From JAWSUT01 sp033549345 (lineage in GTDB: Bacteria; Bacillota; Dethiobacteria; Dethiobacterales; Dethiobacteraceae), in contig JAWSUT010000012.1 in NCBI GenBank assembly GCA_033549345.1, forward strand, positions 19,257-83,256: a stretch of 64,000 nt of DNA, in the 5' to 3' direction. Position 1 is the stretch's first letter. The number at the start of each line of letters is the position of its first letter. A model generated the notes under the pieces. That model was not told the DNA's origin, ran no database searches, and saw only the letters and a list, made by a program, of their open reading frames with translations. Shown here in pieces: positions 17,354-26,096 of this stretch. The position numbers were made by a program, and so were the translations under genes.

Positions 17354-18331
17354 TTGGGTATTTCGATATTTAAACAATCCAGAGGATTAAAGCAGGAAAT
17401 AGATATAAAGGAAGTTTATAATGTCTGGAATTTATTAAGAGCCAGATATCTCAGCGCGGACACGATACGGCTATTTAAGGATCTGACACATGACCGTGAC
17501 TTTAATATAGTGCTAGGAAAACTTCTGAATCAATGGGAAAAGCACATCCAGGAGTATGAAACATTAGTAAAAAAATATCAAATTAAAGCTCCCGACAGAC
17601 CTCCTTATGATTATAAAACAAGTATTAAGGTCAATCAGATAACTGACGTTTATGTCTTTAGAAGGATTTTTAACGATATAGTGGCGCAAATGTATTCGCT
17701 GACGACAGGATACCGGACATCTACCACAAATGACAATGTCCGGAAAATTATCCGCGAAGATTTGGAAGCTCATATTCAAAGTTTCGAAACTGTTTATAAG
17801 TACGGTAAGGTAAAAGGGTGGATGGATGAGCCTCCGGCCTACAAGACTGCAAAGCCCGTCATCAATGAGCAGGTGACAACCGGTGAAGCATTCCACATTT
17901 TAGACCATGTTACACATAGGTATCATCAACTTCAGCTTACACAACATTTTCTAAGCTATGCCCATGACAAAGAGTTTCGTGCGATTCTAAATATGGGGGC
18001 AAAAGGCCTTGAAAAAGAGCTTGACAGATTGCACAAAATAGCCCTCGATTACGAAATACTACTGCCCAACCGCCCCCCTGTTTCTGTTGCAGTGCCTATA
18101 GAGCCGGAAACGATGGGTGACGGTTTCATGTATGAAGTGCTCCTGAGTGGAATACAAAACGCGGTTGATTTGCACATTCGTGCTGTTATTGAAACAATCA
18201 GGAATGACTCTTTACGGGATATATTTTACGAACTTTTTACCACCGAATTAAAAATGCATGAGAATTTATTAAAATACGGGAAAGCTAAGGGCTGGGTCAT
18301 ACCCATACCGATTTATGCCGAGCCAATATAA
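17354..18331 (+). CDS. DUF3231 family protein, copy 2
   Basis: 325 residues from a TTG start at 17354 behind GGAAAGGATGG. The sequence is close to copy 1 along its whole length: QEIDIKEVYNVWNLLRARYL, TSTTNDN, EAFHILDH, LPNRPP and KYGKAKGW. It has the same two-half architecture. The similarity suggests a local duplication that carried or straddled the kinase gene. Function unknown. A broken chemoreceptor gene follows. Confidence 0.85.
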   Translation: MGISIFKQSRGLKQEIDIKEVYNVWNLLRARYLSADTIRLFKDLTHDRDFNIVLGKLLNQWEKHIQEYETLVKKYQIKAPDRPPYDYKTSIKVNQITDVYVFRRIFNDIVAQMYSLTTGYRTSTTNDNVRKIIREDLEAHIQSFETVYKYGKVKGWMDEPPAYKTAKPVINEQVTTGEAFHILDHVTHRYHQLQLTQHFLSYAHDKEFRAILNMGAKGLEKELDRLHKIALDYEILLPNRPPVSVAVPIEPETMGDGFMYEVLLSGIQNAVDLHIRAVIETIRNDSLRDIFYELFTTELKMHENLLKYGKAKGWVIPIPIYAEPI

Positions 18332-18345
18332 TAACGCTCATTTAG

Positions 18346-19163
18346 ACAAAGGAAGAAATACTGGGCGCATTATGTTTTGCCGCCGGTTACCTGAAAGAAC
18401 TTTTCCCCTTGGACTGCATGACAGCAGTAACTGACGGTGAGAAGTTTTTAGCATATTATCCGGAGGATAAAATTGATGTTAAAGTCAAAAGTGGCAACAT
18501 TATTCGCGGTACTTCCAATAAACAGGTAATGCAAACATCGCAAAAAGTTGTTGCAGAAGTTCCGGAGGAGCTCTATGGTTTTTCCTTTAAATCTATAAGC
18601 ATTCCTTTATATGATAAAAACAAGAATACGATAGGGACATTTGATATTGGAATAGATTTATCAACACAAAACGACCTGCTGGGCGTAGCAGGCCAATGGC
18701 TTCTTCTTTTGAGGAGATCTCTGCCAGTGCTGAAGAAATTGCCGCCTCTGCCAGCGAGTTGAGTTTGCTGCAGAAACAGGTTCTCGATATCTCCCTGAAA
18801 GCTCAGGAGCATATTAAGGTAACCAACGACTCGCTAAAGTTTATATCCAACATTGCTTCGCAAACCAACCTGCTTGGCCTAAATGCCGCGATTGAGGCGG
18901 CAAGAGCCGGGGAATATGGCAGAGGATTTGGAGTTGTTGCCGATGAGATGCGAAAGCTGTCAAATCAGGCTACAGAATCCACAAAAATTGCAGAAAAGAT
19001 TATTACGGAGATAAACGACTTTGTGACTCAAATTGCCTCAGGGATACAACAGGCGGAGGAGGTCGGCAGTAATCAGGCGTCTGCCACTCAGCACATATCA
19101 GCAAGCATGGAAGAAAGTGCAACCATGGCAGAGAAAATTGTATCCATCGCTAAGATACTTTAG
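18346..19163 (+). pseudogene. Cytosolic methyl-accepting chemotaxis protein, frameshifted
   Basis: An N-terminal sensor part (GYLKELFPLDCMTAVTDGEK through FKSISIPLYDKNKNTIGTFD) and a C-terminal signalling part (SSFEEISASAEEIAAS through the hairpin NLLGLNAAIEAARAGEYGRG and GVVADEMRKLS) lie in different frames. They join smoothly if one base is restored near 18695, at QWLLLL versus Q-x-ASSFEE. The N-terminal frame has no ATG, GTG or TTG before its homologous start; the only candidate is CTG at 18361 behind AAAGGAAG. The gene resembles the short cytosolic receptors common in Clostridia. It is called a pseudogene, but a base-call error at one site would restore it. Confidence 0.75.
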
Positions 19164-19440
19164 ACCGCCAAGATGTATAGTTTGCAGGTATTTAGACTAT
19201 GTAAAACGACGGTGGCGGGTGAACCACGCAAGAAAACAGGGTAAACATTCAGTCACTTTTGCGGGTTTTTCCCCTGGCCTTTATTGCAGGTGTACTGTTT
19301 AACGTATAACGATTTGGCGGCCTGCCATGAAACTGTTTCATATTTTCTTCTGCAATCCGATGAAGGAAGCGGATGAATTTCTGCCAAAGCTCCCGTAAAA
19401 AAACCACACCTGTCACCCCTTGTATGAAGATGTCTTATAA
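19164..19440. other. Intergenic stretch with no supported gene
   Basis: No frame with a ribosome site, start and codon bias was found on either strand. Short fragments such as a 23-codon ATG frame near 19327 lack a ribosome site. The stretch may be decayed sequence behind the broken receptor gene. A TATAAT box at 19436-19441 near its end may drive the RNA candidate that follows. Confidence 0.5.
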
Positions 19441-19447
19441 TAGTATA

Positions 19448-19564
19448 TTGGGGATGCATTTTAATGGTGCAAAACCTGCAGAGGTAGCTCTGATTTAGTA
19501 AATCATAAAAGCGATTATACATAAAAGATAATCCCGGAAGCGGCAAATCTTCCGGGATTTTTAT
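19448..19564 (+). ncRNA. Candidate small structured RNA
   Basis: A TATAAT box (19436-19441, with only a weak TGTCAC 19 bp upstream) is followed by ~115 nt of non-coding sequence. It contains successive hairpins CAGAG-GTAG-CTCTG (19479-19492), TGATTTA-G-TAAATCA (19491-19505, sharing two bases with the first) and GATTAT/ATAATC (19513-19533), then a strong terminator. No ORF with a ribosome site lies inside. It could be a free sRNA or a leader terminated before DUF3231 copy 3. The family is not recognised. Confidence 0.4.
19530..19564 (+). terminator. Terminator of the RNA candidate
   Basis: Perfect 11-bp stem AATCCCGGAAG/CTTCCGGGATT with an 8-nt loop, then TTTATTT. Confidence 0.9.
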
Positions 19565-19681
19565 TTGGGCCTTGTGGTAAAAGGGAATTCCTAATACTGG
19601 ATGTCTTTTTATGTCTGAGTTTAAATAGATAGCGTGGTGTAAAGTAGGATATACTATTTTTGACTGAGGGAGGGAAAAAGA

Positions 19682-20659
19682 ATGAAGCTTAAAATTCCAT
19701 TTATCACTACAAATAACGATAACGCTTATCAGGTAAATATTGGAGAAAGTTATAGTTTGTGGGATGTTCTTAGTGCTAAGTACTTTGCTTTAGAAAGACT
19801 AATCATCTTAAGAACGTTTGCACATGACCCGGATTTGAAGTCGATTATCGCCACGGATATTAAAGACCTTGAAAATGATGTCAAAATTATGGAGAAGGCG
19901 CTTGAGAAGTTTGGCATAGCCGGTGCAAATAATCATGTATTACAACCTCATTCCGCAGTCAATGCTGAGACATTCAGAGATCAGTTCATTGCCGGCGAAT
20001 TCTTTATCTTTTTGCAGGAAAATATAGAGATGCTTTTAAGAGCATTGCGACTTGCCACCAGCAATGATGAGGTGCGGGATTTATTTATCAAGCTTGTTAA
20101 AGATGCCATAAACAGAGCGGATAGAATGGCCCAATATCTTAAGATAAGAGGATGGATTGGTGTCCCGCCTATGTATCATAATAATACCTCAGGTGAAAGC
20201 ATTGATAATGGTGAGGCATACCACCTCTGGAACCATCTGACATACCGATACGACAATGTCTATCAGACTCTCTTATTTGCATCTTTTACATATGATACTG
20301 ACTTTAAATTATTTTTGGAGCAGGGTGGCAAAACCTTAATGAAGCAATCTAAAATGCTGGAAGAAGAGCTGCAAAGGTATGGACTTCCCCTACCGGTCCG
20401 ACCTCCTACCGTGAAACCGCCGGAGACCAAAACGGAGCTAATGAATGACGATTACATGTTTAGAGCACTGATAACCGGTATTCAGGGAGCATTGGTCTTT
20501 CATGCCCAAGGCCTAAAGCAAAGCGTAACGAATAACAGGCTGCGGAGTATCTTTAAGGATCTACTCCTGGATGAGGTTGAAATATATCACAATCTGGTTA
20601 AGTTTGGAAAAATGAAAGGTTGGCTAAATGCTGCCCCCAGAGCCGGGACAGTTAAATGA
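19682..20659 (+). CDS. DUF3231 family protein, copy 3 (diverged)
   Basis: 325 residues, ATG after GAGGGAGGG. It has the same two-half helical plan (GESYSLWDVLSAKYFALERL, EAYHLWNHLTYRYDN, FGKMKGWL) but lacks the D-I-x-EAF opening and the NDxLRN triplets of copies 1 and 2, so it is a more distant paralogue. An LPVRPPTVKPPETK linker keeps the Pro-rich signature. It is followed within 40 bp by a small membrane protein gene and may be co-transcribed with it. Confidence 0.82.
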   Translation: MKLKIPFITTNNDNAYQVNIGESYSLWDVLSAKYFALERLIILRTFAHDPDLKSIIATDIKDLENDVKIMEKALEKFGIAGANNHVLQPHSAVNAETFRDQFIAGEFFIFLQENIEMLLRALRLATSNDEVRDLFIKLVKDAINRADRMAQYLKIRGWIGVPPMYHNNTSGESIDNGEAYHLWNHLTYRYDNVYQTLLFASFTYDTDFKLFLEQGGKTLMKQSKMLEEELQRYGLPLPVRPPTVKPPETKTELMNDDYMFRALITGIQGALVFHAQGLKQSVTNNRLRSIFKDLLLDEVEIYHNLVKFGKMKGWLNAAPRAGTVK

Positions 20660-20699
20660 GCGATGGCAATCAGCCTAGCATGGTAGAAGGGTGATACAA

Positions 20700-21143
20700 G
20701 TGAAAGACAGATTTTTAAACGGCTTTATTGCGGGGTTTCTCGGTGGAGTTGCCATGAGCATTTTAAATCTTATTTCGTACTATGTGCTTAATATTGCGGA
20801 ACTGCTGTATCTGGATTGGGCTTCCGTTTTGATTTTCGGGTACAGATTCGCAACCATGCTTGAAGCTGTCATCGGTCAGCTCGGTCAGTTGTTTTTCTCT
20901 GCCCTGCTGGGTATCCTTTTTGCCTATCTGCTACCCCTGACAAGCAGTCGGTACTACCTTTTTAAAGGATGGGTGTACAGCCTTGTCGTATGGTTCGGAG
21001 CGTACGCAGTAGCTACACTCTTTAAGGTAACTCCACTCATGCCGATCAAGCCGGATACTGTAATGTCGAATATCGTCACGGCTTCTGTCTATGGCCTTGT
21101 TTTGGCGGAGACATTACACAGGCTGGCTGTAAGAAAAGTCTAA
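20700..21143 (+). CDS. Four-helix integral membrane protein (YqhR-like)
   Basis: GTG at 20700 is preferred because AGAAGGGTG lies 6 bp before it; an earlier GTG at 20691 would sit on the ribosome site. The product is 147 residues with four hydrophobic helices: FIAGFLGGVAMSILNLISYY, then segments centred near residues 55, 85 and 125. The layout matches the YqhR/DUF1440-type membrane protein group. It is 40 bp after DUF3231 copy 3. No catalytic motif is seen and its function is unknown. Confidence 0.75.
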   Translation: MKDRFLNGFIAGFLGGVAMSILNLISYYVLNIAELLYLDWASVLIFGYRFATMLEAVIGQLGQLFFSALLGILFAYLLPLTSSRYYLFKGWVYSLVVWFGAYAVATLFKVTPLMPIKPDTVMSNIVTASVYGLVLAETLHRLAVRKV

Positions 21144-21167
21144 AACAGGTTTGAAACCGGTAATAAT

Positions 21168-21818
21168 TTACTCTTCTTTTAGTAATCTCTTGTAATAGAA
21201 GCCGCTGGTGTAGAGTGCTGCCGCAGGATTATGGCCTAATACTCTGTCTTTTGTGACCAGCGTTGTGATTGGTGCATCTGAGTGCTTGATAAACAGTGAG
21301 TCGTGGCCAACACAGAGGCCGACAATGACATTTAAATCGGTCTTTTCTTTATTAAGCAGTTTTGCCTGTAATACCGGATTACACAAAGATTCATGGCAGC
21401 CCGACTGGATCTTTGCTTCATCGGATATTCCTATGTCTGTTTTGTCGGTAGAGCCCACTTTACAAATGATGCCGTAACTTTCCAAGCCTTTTGCAGTGAG
21501 GATTTTGTTAAATGTTTTTGCTTCGCTAATCAGGCCCAAACAAGTGGCAATGCCTATTTTTTTTGCTCCGATTCTTTTGGCAAAGGCAACGATTTCTTCT
21601 ACCCGGGTGAGTTTACCGTAGTAAAAGCCTTCAACTTCTGCAGCCGCAACGGCAATTTTGGAGGTAAAATCATCAGTCCTGTAGAGCTGATTGGCTTCTT
21701 CGATTTCTTCCTGGCTTATTTTCGTAGTCAAACAGAATTGCGGGAATCCCCCTTCCTGTCTGTAACAGTTATATACGCTACAATCCGTACAATTAAGGTT
21801 TTTTTCTTCTTTCCCCAT
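21168..21818 (-). CDS. DUF1847 family cysteine-rich protein
   Basis: 216 residues. The N-terminus carries CTDCSVYNC, a likely metal or cluster site. The remainder has the DUF1847 pattern: KIAVAAAEVEGFYYGKLTRV, RIGAKKIGIATCLGLISEA, QSGCHESLCNP, IVGLCVGHDSLF and HNPAAALYTSGFY, with further conserved Cys residues. The family is common in anaerobes and has no assigned reaction; a redox or metal-binding role is inferred from the cysteines. It is convergent with the membrane protein gene and is transcribed alone. Confidence 0.88.
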   Translation of the reverse strand: MGKEEKNLNCTDCSVYNCYRQEGGFPQFCLTTKISQEEIEEANQLYRTDDFTSKIAVAAAEVEGFYYGKLTRVEEIVAFAKRIGAKKIGIATCLGLISEAKTFNKILTAKGLESYGIICKVGSTDKTDIGISDEAKIQSGCHESLCNPVLQAKLLNKEKTDLNVIVGLCVGHDSLFIKHSDAPITTLVTKDRVLGHNPAAALYTSGFYYKRLLKEE

Positions 21819-21946
21819 TTTTACGCGTTCCCCCTATACTAATTTATGTGGTTGCTTTTCTAATTTTAGATAAAACCCATGAAATCCTGCTCCGTATAAA
21901 AAGTAAAAAGTTCACATGACTTCGAGTACGCATTTGTTTAAAAAAG

Positions 21947-21979
21947 AATAACCTCTCCCTTGGTGAAGGAAGAGATTAT
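21947..21979 (-). terminator. Terminator of the minus-strand lipoprotein gene
   Basis: Imperfect stem of ATAATCTCTTCCTT with AAGGGAGAGGTTAT when read on the minus strand, followed by TCTTTTTT. Confidence 0.75.
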
Positions 21980-22024
21980 CCTAATACTCTTTATTTATAT
22001 TCGTAGAATTAATTAGGTAAAGAA

Positions 22025-22438
22025 TCACTCATCAGGGATAATGTTAATCTGCTTAGCGTCGGCCTGAACCGGGTAAGATTCTCTTGCAGGGCCATCAAAA
22101 AATACGGCAACATACATACCAACTTCCAATGAATCAAAGCTTGTGAGGTCTGATAAATAGATCTTGGTAGAGGGTTTTACGGTAACAATGGCTTTATCAT
22201 ACTCTGCACCGTTATTTTCAGGCCCTTCAACCTGAATGGTACCCAGAACATCATCGTTTTCGGAAACTGTAATATCAACGATATGCCCGGCAACACCGTA
22301 CTCAACGAGCTGGCTGTCATTGGCGGAGGGTGGATCATTTTCAATGTTTGGTGGTGCAGCCTCTTCCTGGCTGCTGCATGCTGCGAGAGTTAGCACGAGC
22401 AGTGACAAAACAAGCAGTATACTGATTTTTTTTTTCAT
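22025..22438 (-). CDS. Small lipoprotein (YobA/DUF3221-like)
   Basis: 137 residues with a KKK start, hydrophobic core and lipobox (LAAC), so an exported lipoprotein. After a Pro/Asn-rich linker, a ~90-residue beta-rich domain follows: VAGHIVDITVSENDDVLGTI, AIVTVKPSTKIYL and GMYVAVFFDGPARESYP. This is the small OB-like layout seen in DUF3221/YobA-type lipoproteins. ATG follows AAAGGAG. It stands alone between two terminators. Confidence 0.8.
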   Translation of the reverse strand: MKKKISILLVLSLLVLTLAACSSQEEAAPPNIENDPPSANDSQLVEYGVAGHIVDITVSENDDVLGTIQVEGPENNGAEYDKAIVTVKPSTKIYLSDLTSFDSLEVGMYVAVFFDGPARESYPVQADAKQINIIPDE

Positions 22439-22513
22439 GTAGATTCTCCTTTCTGTGTTTAATCGGTTAGACGTACTTTAAAAGAAAAAGTTTCACTGTT
22501 ATTTCAAAAAGTT

Positions 22514-22547
22514 AAAGCTCCTTACACATAACTACGTAAGGAGCTTT
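22514..22547 (-). terminator. Terminator of the PAP2 gene
   Basis: Perfect 12-bp stem AAAGCTCCTTAC/GTAAGGAGCTTT with a 10-nt loop. On the minus strand it follows the PAP2 stop and leads into AACTTTTT. Confidence 0.8.
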
Positions 22548-22582
22548 GGTGTGATCTAAATTTATTGCCAGGGTAATTGGGG

Positions 22583-23599
22583 CTAACCCGCTGCCTTAGC
22601 GGTGGCTTCAGCCAAATCTTTTTCTGCAGCGGACAGATTCAATTTCACAAACAGCGCCGGTGCCAGTAAAGTTACCCATATACCACCGAGCCCGTAACGG
22701 ATGAAACCAAACGCAGCCACGGAGGATGGAAGAAGGGGGCCCAGGCCCATAATAATACCAAAGAGGACGGCCAGGCCTAAGACACTTTTTATAATTTGCT
22801 TAAAAAACGGAGCCTCGACAACGGAGCGGACTTTTTCTTTTTCCAGGATGTAGCCAAAGCAAGCGCCCGCCAGGTAGCCCATAAGCTTTGGCGGATCGTT
22901 ACCCGGTAACAGAAACGTTAGCAAAATGGGGATTGCCAGGGAAAGAGCAAGGAGCATCGGCAGTGAAAATTTTTCTGCCCATCCCTGCTCCACAAAGGAT
23001 GTGCTGAGCCAGAGGAAAAGCAGCAGAAAGGGTATGGCAAAAGCCACACCTGCCAAAACATCACCAAGAAAATGGTAGCCCAGGATCAGGCGGGATAAAC
23101 CAATCATAACAATAACGACTGCAGCCCAGAGCCAGAAAGCTTTGTTCCTCAGACGCACCGCCATGTAACCCCAGACAGTAACAGCTGTAAGTGTATGGCC
23201 GCTTGGGAAAGCTTGATTACCGGGATGAACAATTCCCGTCAAAGCCGGGCGTTCCAAATCAGTCAGGTCTTTTAGCAACCCGCTGTATGTACCCGACGTA
23301 AGCAGAACAAACGCTGCCCAGAAACCCAGCGGCTTGCTGACACACCAGATCAGGACACCGAAGAAGACCATATAAAATTGATCATCACCTAAAAAAGTAA
23401 AGAAACGAAAGATAGTCTCTACCGGCGTTGTGCGAAATTGCTGCAGATAAATAATCAGTCCCAAGTCTCTGGTTTTATCCCAGAAGAAAATAAGAATTAA
23501 AGTGAAAATCACTGTAACTGTCCAACATATTCCGATAAACAATTTTTCTTTTGCCGGCACTGCCGAAAAGTAAGGCCGGCTGACTGGCGGGCTGTTCAA
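22583..23599 (-). CDS. PAP2-family membrane phosphatase
   Basis: 338 residues from a TTG start preceded by AAAGGAGG. The three PAP2 signature motifs are intact: KDLTDLERP (C1), PSGHTL (C2) and SRLILGYHFLGD (C3, catalytic His-Asp). About eight membrane helices surround them, with the active site facing outwards. The family hydrolyses lipid phosphates such as undecaprenyl pyrophosphate or phosphatidylglycerophosphate; the substrate cannot be told here. The ~100-residue hydrophobic extension after the PAP2 core is longer than in BcrC-type enzymes. The tautomerase gene lies 27 bp upstream, so the pair may form one transcript. Confidence 0.92.
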   Translation of the reverse strand: MNSPPVSRPYFSAVPAKEKLFIGICWTVTVIFTLILIFFWDKTRDLGLIIYLQQFRTTPVETIFRFFTFLGDDQFYMVFFGVLIWCVSKPLGFWAAFVLLTSGTYSGLLKDLTDLERPALTGIVHPGNQAFPSGHTLTAVTVWGYMAVRLRNKAFWLWAAVVIVMIGLSRLILGYHFLGDVLAGVAFAIPFLLLFLWLSTSFVEQGWAEKFSLPMLLALSLAIPILLTFLLPGNDPPKLMGYLAGACFGYILEKEKVRSVVEAPFFKQIIKSVLGLAVLFGIIMGLGPLLPSSVAAFGFIRYGLGGIWVTLLAPALFVKLNLSAAEKDLAEATAKAAG

Positions 23600-23626
23600 G
23601 TAAATATCCTCCTTTAAATATTCTTC

Positions 23627-23830
23627 TTATTGCCCTTTTTTGCGTCTTACTGTGATGGACTCTCCGCCCACACCCCAGTTGTCTGTATCCACCTCGTCTA
23701 TAACCACAACGGTTGTGTTTGGGTTTTTACCCAGAATGTCTACCAACAGCTGTGTTGCCCCTTTGATTAAGGCTGCTTTTTGTTCGGCGGTGGCTCCTTC
23801 TTTGGTGATTTTAATATTTACATACGGCAT
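23627..23830 (-). CDS. 4-oxalocrotonate tautomerase family protein
   Basis: 67 residues beginning MPYVNIKITKEG. After Met removal, Pro1 is the general base of the family, and the beta-alpha-beta fold (GATAEQKAALIKGATQLL, TTVVVIDEV) is evident. The length fits the 60-65-residue DmpI/YwhB class. There are no meta-cleavage pathway genes nearby, so the physiological substrate is unknown. A strong GGAGGAAAA ribosome site precedes it. It is upstream of the PAP2 gene in the same direction. Confidence 0.92.
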   Translation of the reverse strand: MPYVNIKITKEGATAEQKAALIKGATQLLVDILGKNPNTTVVVIDEVDTDNWGVGGESITVRRKKGQ

Positions 23831-24155
23831 GATGTTTTCCTCCTTTTCTTACTACTGTTCTAAAATTATTTTATCTGAAACAGCAGCTTAAGTACAGCCT
23901 TGAAAATACGGCTGTTTATAAGAGCAACATAGTTGGCTATACTAATAACAGATATTAACAACTGGAAGAATGCACTGTATGCCTATTCACCTGCCACACT
24001 TTCTGAGGACGCACCTGTTAACAAGAATGTCCCGATCAGCGTTCTGTGGATGTGCGGGGAAGTCTATGTAATAAATAAACGCCTTGTTAATCAGAATACA
24101 GTTTTTTTATTGCTGCTTATGGTATTATAAGGGAAACGGTTGTCGGGAGGTATAT

Positions 24156-25460
24156 ATGGGAGATTTAATGTTTGATTATAGTATGGCCAGGGATTTTATC
24201 TCTGAACGGGAACTGGACTATTTGCAGCCAAAGGTAGATGTGGTTCATGAACTGCTGGAGAGCGGCCAGGGACCGGGGAGTGAGTATGCCGGATGGCTGA
24301 ATTGGCCTAAAACGCATGACAGGGAAGAGGCTGCCAGGCTTAAAAGCGTGGCAGCAAAAGTCAGGGAAAGGGCAGAAGTCTTTATTGTGATCGGAATCGG
24401 CGGCTCTTATCTGGGGGCGCGCTCGGCACTGTCGCTGTTGACGCATACGTTTGCCAACCAGCTTTCGCGGGAAAGGAGAGGCGGTCCTGAGATTTACTTT
24501 GCGGGACATAATGTGAGCCCGGCATATCTGACCCACCTTTTGGACGTGGTGGGAGGGAGAGAGCTCTATATCAATGTGGTTTCCAAGTCCGGCACCACGT
24601 TGGAGCCGGCATTGGCTTTCCGGGTGTTCCGCCGGCTTCTGGAGAAACGTTACGGCAGGGAAGAGGCAAAAAACAGAATTATTGCCACTACGGATCGGGA
24701 AAAAGGTGCTTTAAAAAAGCTGGCCGACAGGGAAGGCTATGAAACCTTTGTGGTGCCTGATGAAGTGGGAGGCAGATATTCTGTACTGACCCCGGTGGGC
24801 CTTTTACCTATTGCCGTCGGCGGTATCAACATAGATGAGATGATGTCCGGCGCAGCGGAAGCTATGGAGCTCTACAGGGTAGGGGACCTGGGGTCCAACC
24901 CTGCTTACCGGTATGCTGCGGTACGAAATATACTGTATAACAAAGGGAAAACGGTGGAACTCTTTGCTACATATGATCCTTCCTTTTACTATTTCACTGA
25001 GTGGTGGAAGCAGCTCTTCGGTGAAAGCGAGGGCAAGGAGAATAAGGGGATATTACCGGCAGGGGTTAACTTTACCACCGATTTGCATTCACTGGGCCAG
25101 TACATTCAGGACGGTTACCGACACCTGTTTGCCACCACATTATGGGCAGAGAGGCCGGCAGTGGACATGAACATTACGCGGGAAGAAGATGACCCCGACG
25201 GACTAAATTATCTGGCGGGCAAAAGCCTGCATGAAGTAAACGCGAAAGCGCGGGAGGGGACAATGCTGGCTCATGCGGAAGGAAGTGTGCCCAATTTGTT
25301 AGTTACTGTCCCGGAGATAACCCCCTACTGGTACGGCAGGATGGTTTACTTTTTTGAGAAGGCCTGCGGGATTAGCGGATATCTTCTGGGGGTTAATCCC
25401 TTTGACCAGCCCGGGGTTGAAGCATACAAGAGGAACATGTTCCGTTTATTAGAAACATAA
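24156..25460 (+). CDS. pgi: Glucose-6-phosphate isomerase
   Basis: 434 residues from ATG 24156 behind GGGAGG. Upstream in-frame sequence lacks a ribosome site and is not counted. The SIS-domain signatures are present: VIGIGGSYLGARSAL, VVSKSGTTLEPALAFRVF (sugar-phosphate loop), GGRYSVLTPVGLLP and the catalytic Glu segment WWKQLFGESEGKE. It interconverts glucose-6-P and fructose-6-P in the cytoplasm. The length matches the short Bacillota type. A monocistron with a terminator shared with the convergent GNAT gene. Confidence 0.96.
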   Translation: MGDLMFDYSMARDFISERELDYLQPKVDVVHELLESGQGPGSEYAGWLNWPKTHDREEAARLKSVAAKVRERAEVFIVIGIGGSYLGARSALSLLTHTFANQLSRERRGGPEIYFAGHNVSPAYLTHLLDVVGGRELYINVVSKSGTTLEPALAFRVFRRLLEKRYGREEAKNRIIATTDREKGALKKLADREGYETFVVPDEVGGRYSVLTPVGLLPIAVGGINIDEMMSGAAEAMELYRVGDLGSNPAYRYAAVRNILYNKGKTVELFATYDPSFYYFTEWWKQLFGESEGKENKGILPAGVNFTTDLHSLGQYIQDGYRHLFATTLWAERPAVDMNITREEDDPDGLNYLAGKSLHEVNAKAREGTMLAHAEGSVPNLLVTVPEITPYWYGRMVYFFEKACGISGYLLGVNPFDQPGVEAYKRNMFRLLET

Positions 25461-25482
25461 AAACAGCCTGCGGGCTGTTTTT
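25459..25482. terminator. Bidirectional terminator between pgi and GNAT gene
   Basis: AAAAACAGCC-TGCG-GGCTGTTTTT, T-rich on both strands. It overlaps the pgi stop and reaches the GNAT stop. Confidence 0.92.
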
Positions 25483-25915
25483 ATGTTTCTGACGTTACTT
25501 TTTCAGCAGACTTTTCTTGTATAAGATATCTGGACTTCTGAGTGGTGTGGACAACCCCCAGCTTACTCCAGAAAGCTTTGGAACTATCAACGGCGCCGCC
25601 TTCTATTTCATCGATACCGTAGTGTCGGCAGAGTCCGATAAGCCATTGAAAACAAAGTGTGCCAATGCCCTGATGCCGTAGTGTCTCCGGAAGGCGCAGG
25701 TACTTCAAAAAGACCTTGTTCTCATTTAACCTGATAATGAAAAACATTTGGGGCATCCAGTCTTTACCGTAAGGATAATTTGTATCCGTCATTAAAACTT
25801 CGATATGGTGAAACCGGTTACGGACGGTTGCCTTAAACTGCAGGCCATGATTTTCTTTGAGTTTGCTGCAAAGTGAGTCAATATGTTCGTCTAATTCATA
25901 TAAAATCCTGACCAT
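25481..25915 (-). CDS. GNAT-family acetyltransferase-like protein
   Basis: 144 residues. The acetyl-CoA loop appears in LRLPETLRHQGIGTLCFQWL (pattern RxxGxG degenerated to RHQGIG) followed by a helix. The beta-5/alpha-4 region GIDEIEGGAVDSSKAFWSKL fits GNAT motif B. The first ~60 residues are charged and unassigned. The substrate is unknown. ATG follows AAAGGAG. Transcribed alone, convergent with pgi. Confidence 0.75.
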   Translation of the reverse strand: MVRILYELDEHIDSLCSKLKENHGLQFKATVRNRFHHIEVLMTDTNYPYGKDWMPQMFFIIRLNENKVFLKYLRLPETLRHQGIGTLCFQWLIGLCRHYGIDEIEGGAVDSSKAFWSKLGVVHTTQKSRYLIQEKSAEKVTSET

Positions 25916-26096
25916 CAGATAACACTCCTTTGGTGCATGTTATGAGTGATGGTTAGAGACTGATGCGGCTCTATCAAATATTTTTTACATGCAACACGGT
26001 ATCTCCTTCCTGCAGTATATGTATTTTAGTACTTTGGTCACAAATATTTCCCTATCGTACCAAAAATTCAAAAAATGTGTCGACAAGGAAGGATAT

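Noticed and set aside
19033..19302. 89-codon frame over the end of the chemoreceptor.
   Set aside because: Out of frame with the conserved signalling domain and has no features of its own.
23933..24130. 65-codon frame upstream of pgi.
   Set aside because: No ribosome site and it runs into the pgi leader. A remnant cannot be excluded, but nothing supports it.
24084..24155. N-terminal extension of pgi.
   Set aside because: Hydrophobic, unlike any Pgi, and without a ribosome site; GGGAGG precedes the ATG at 24156.
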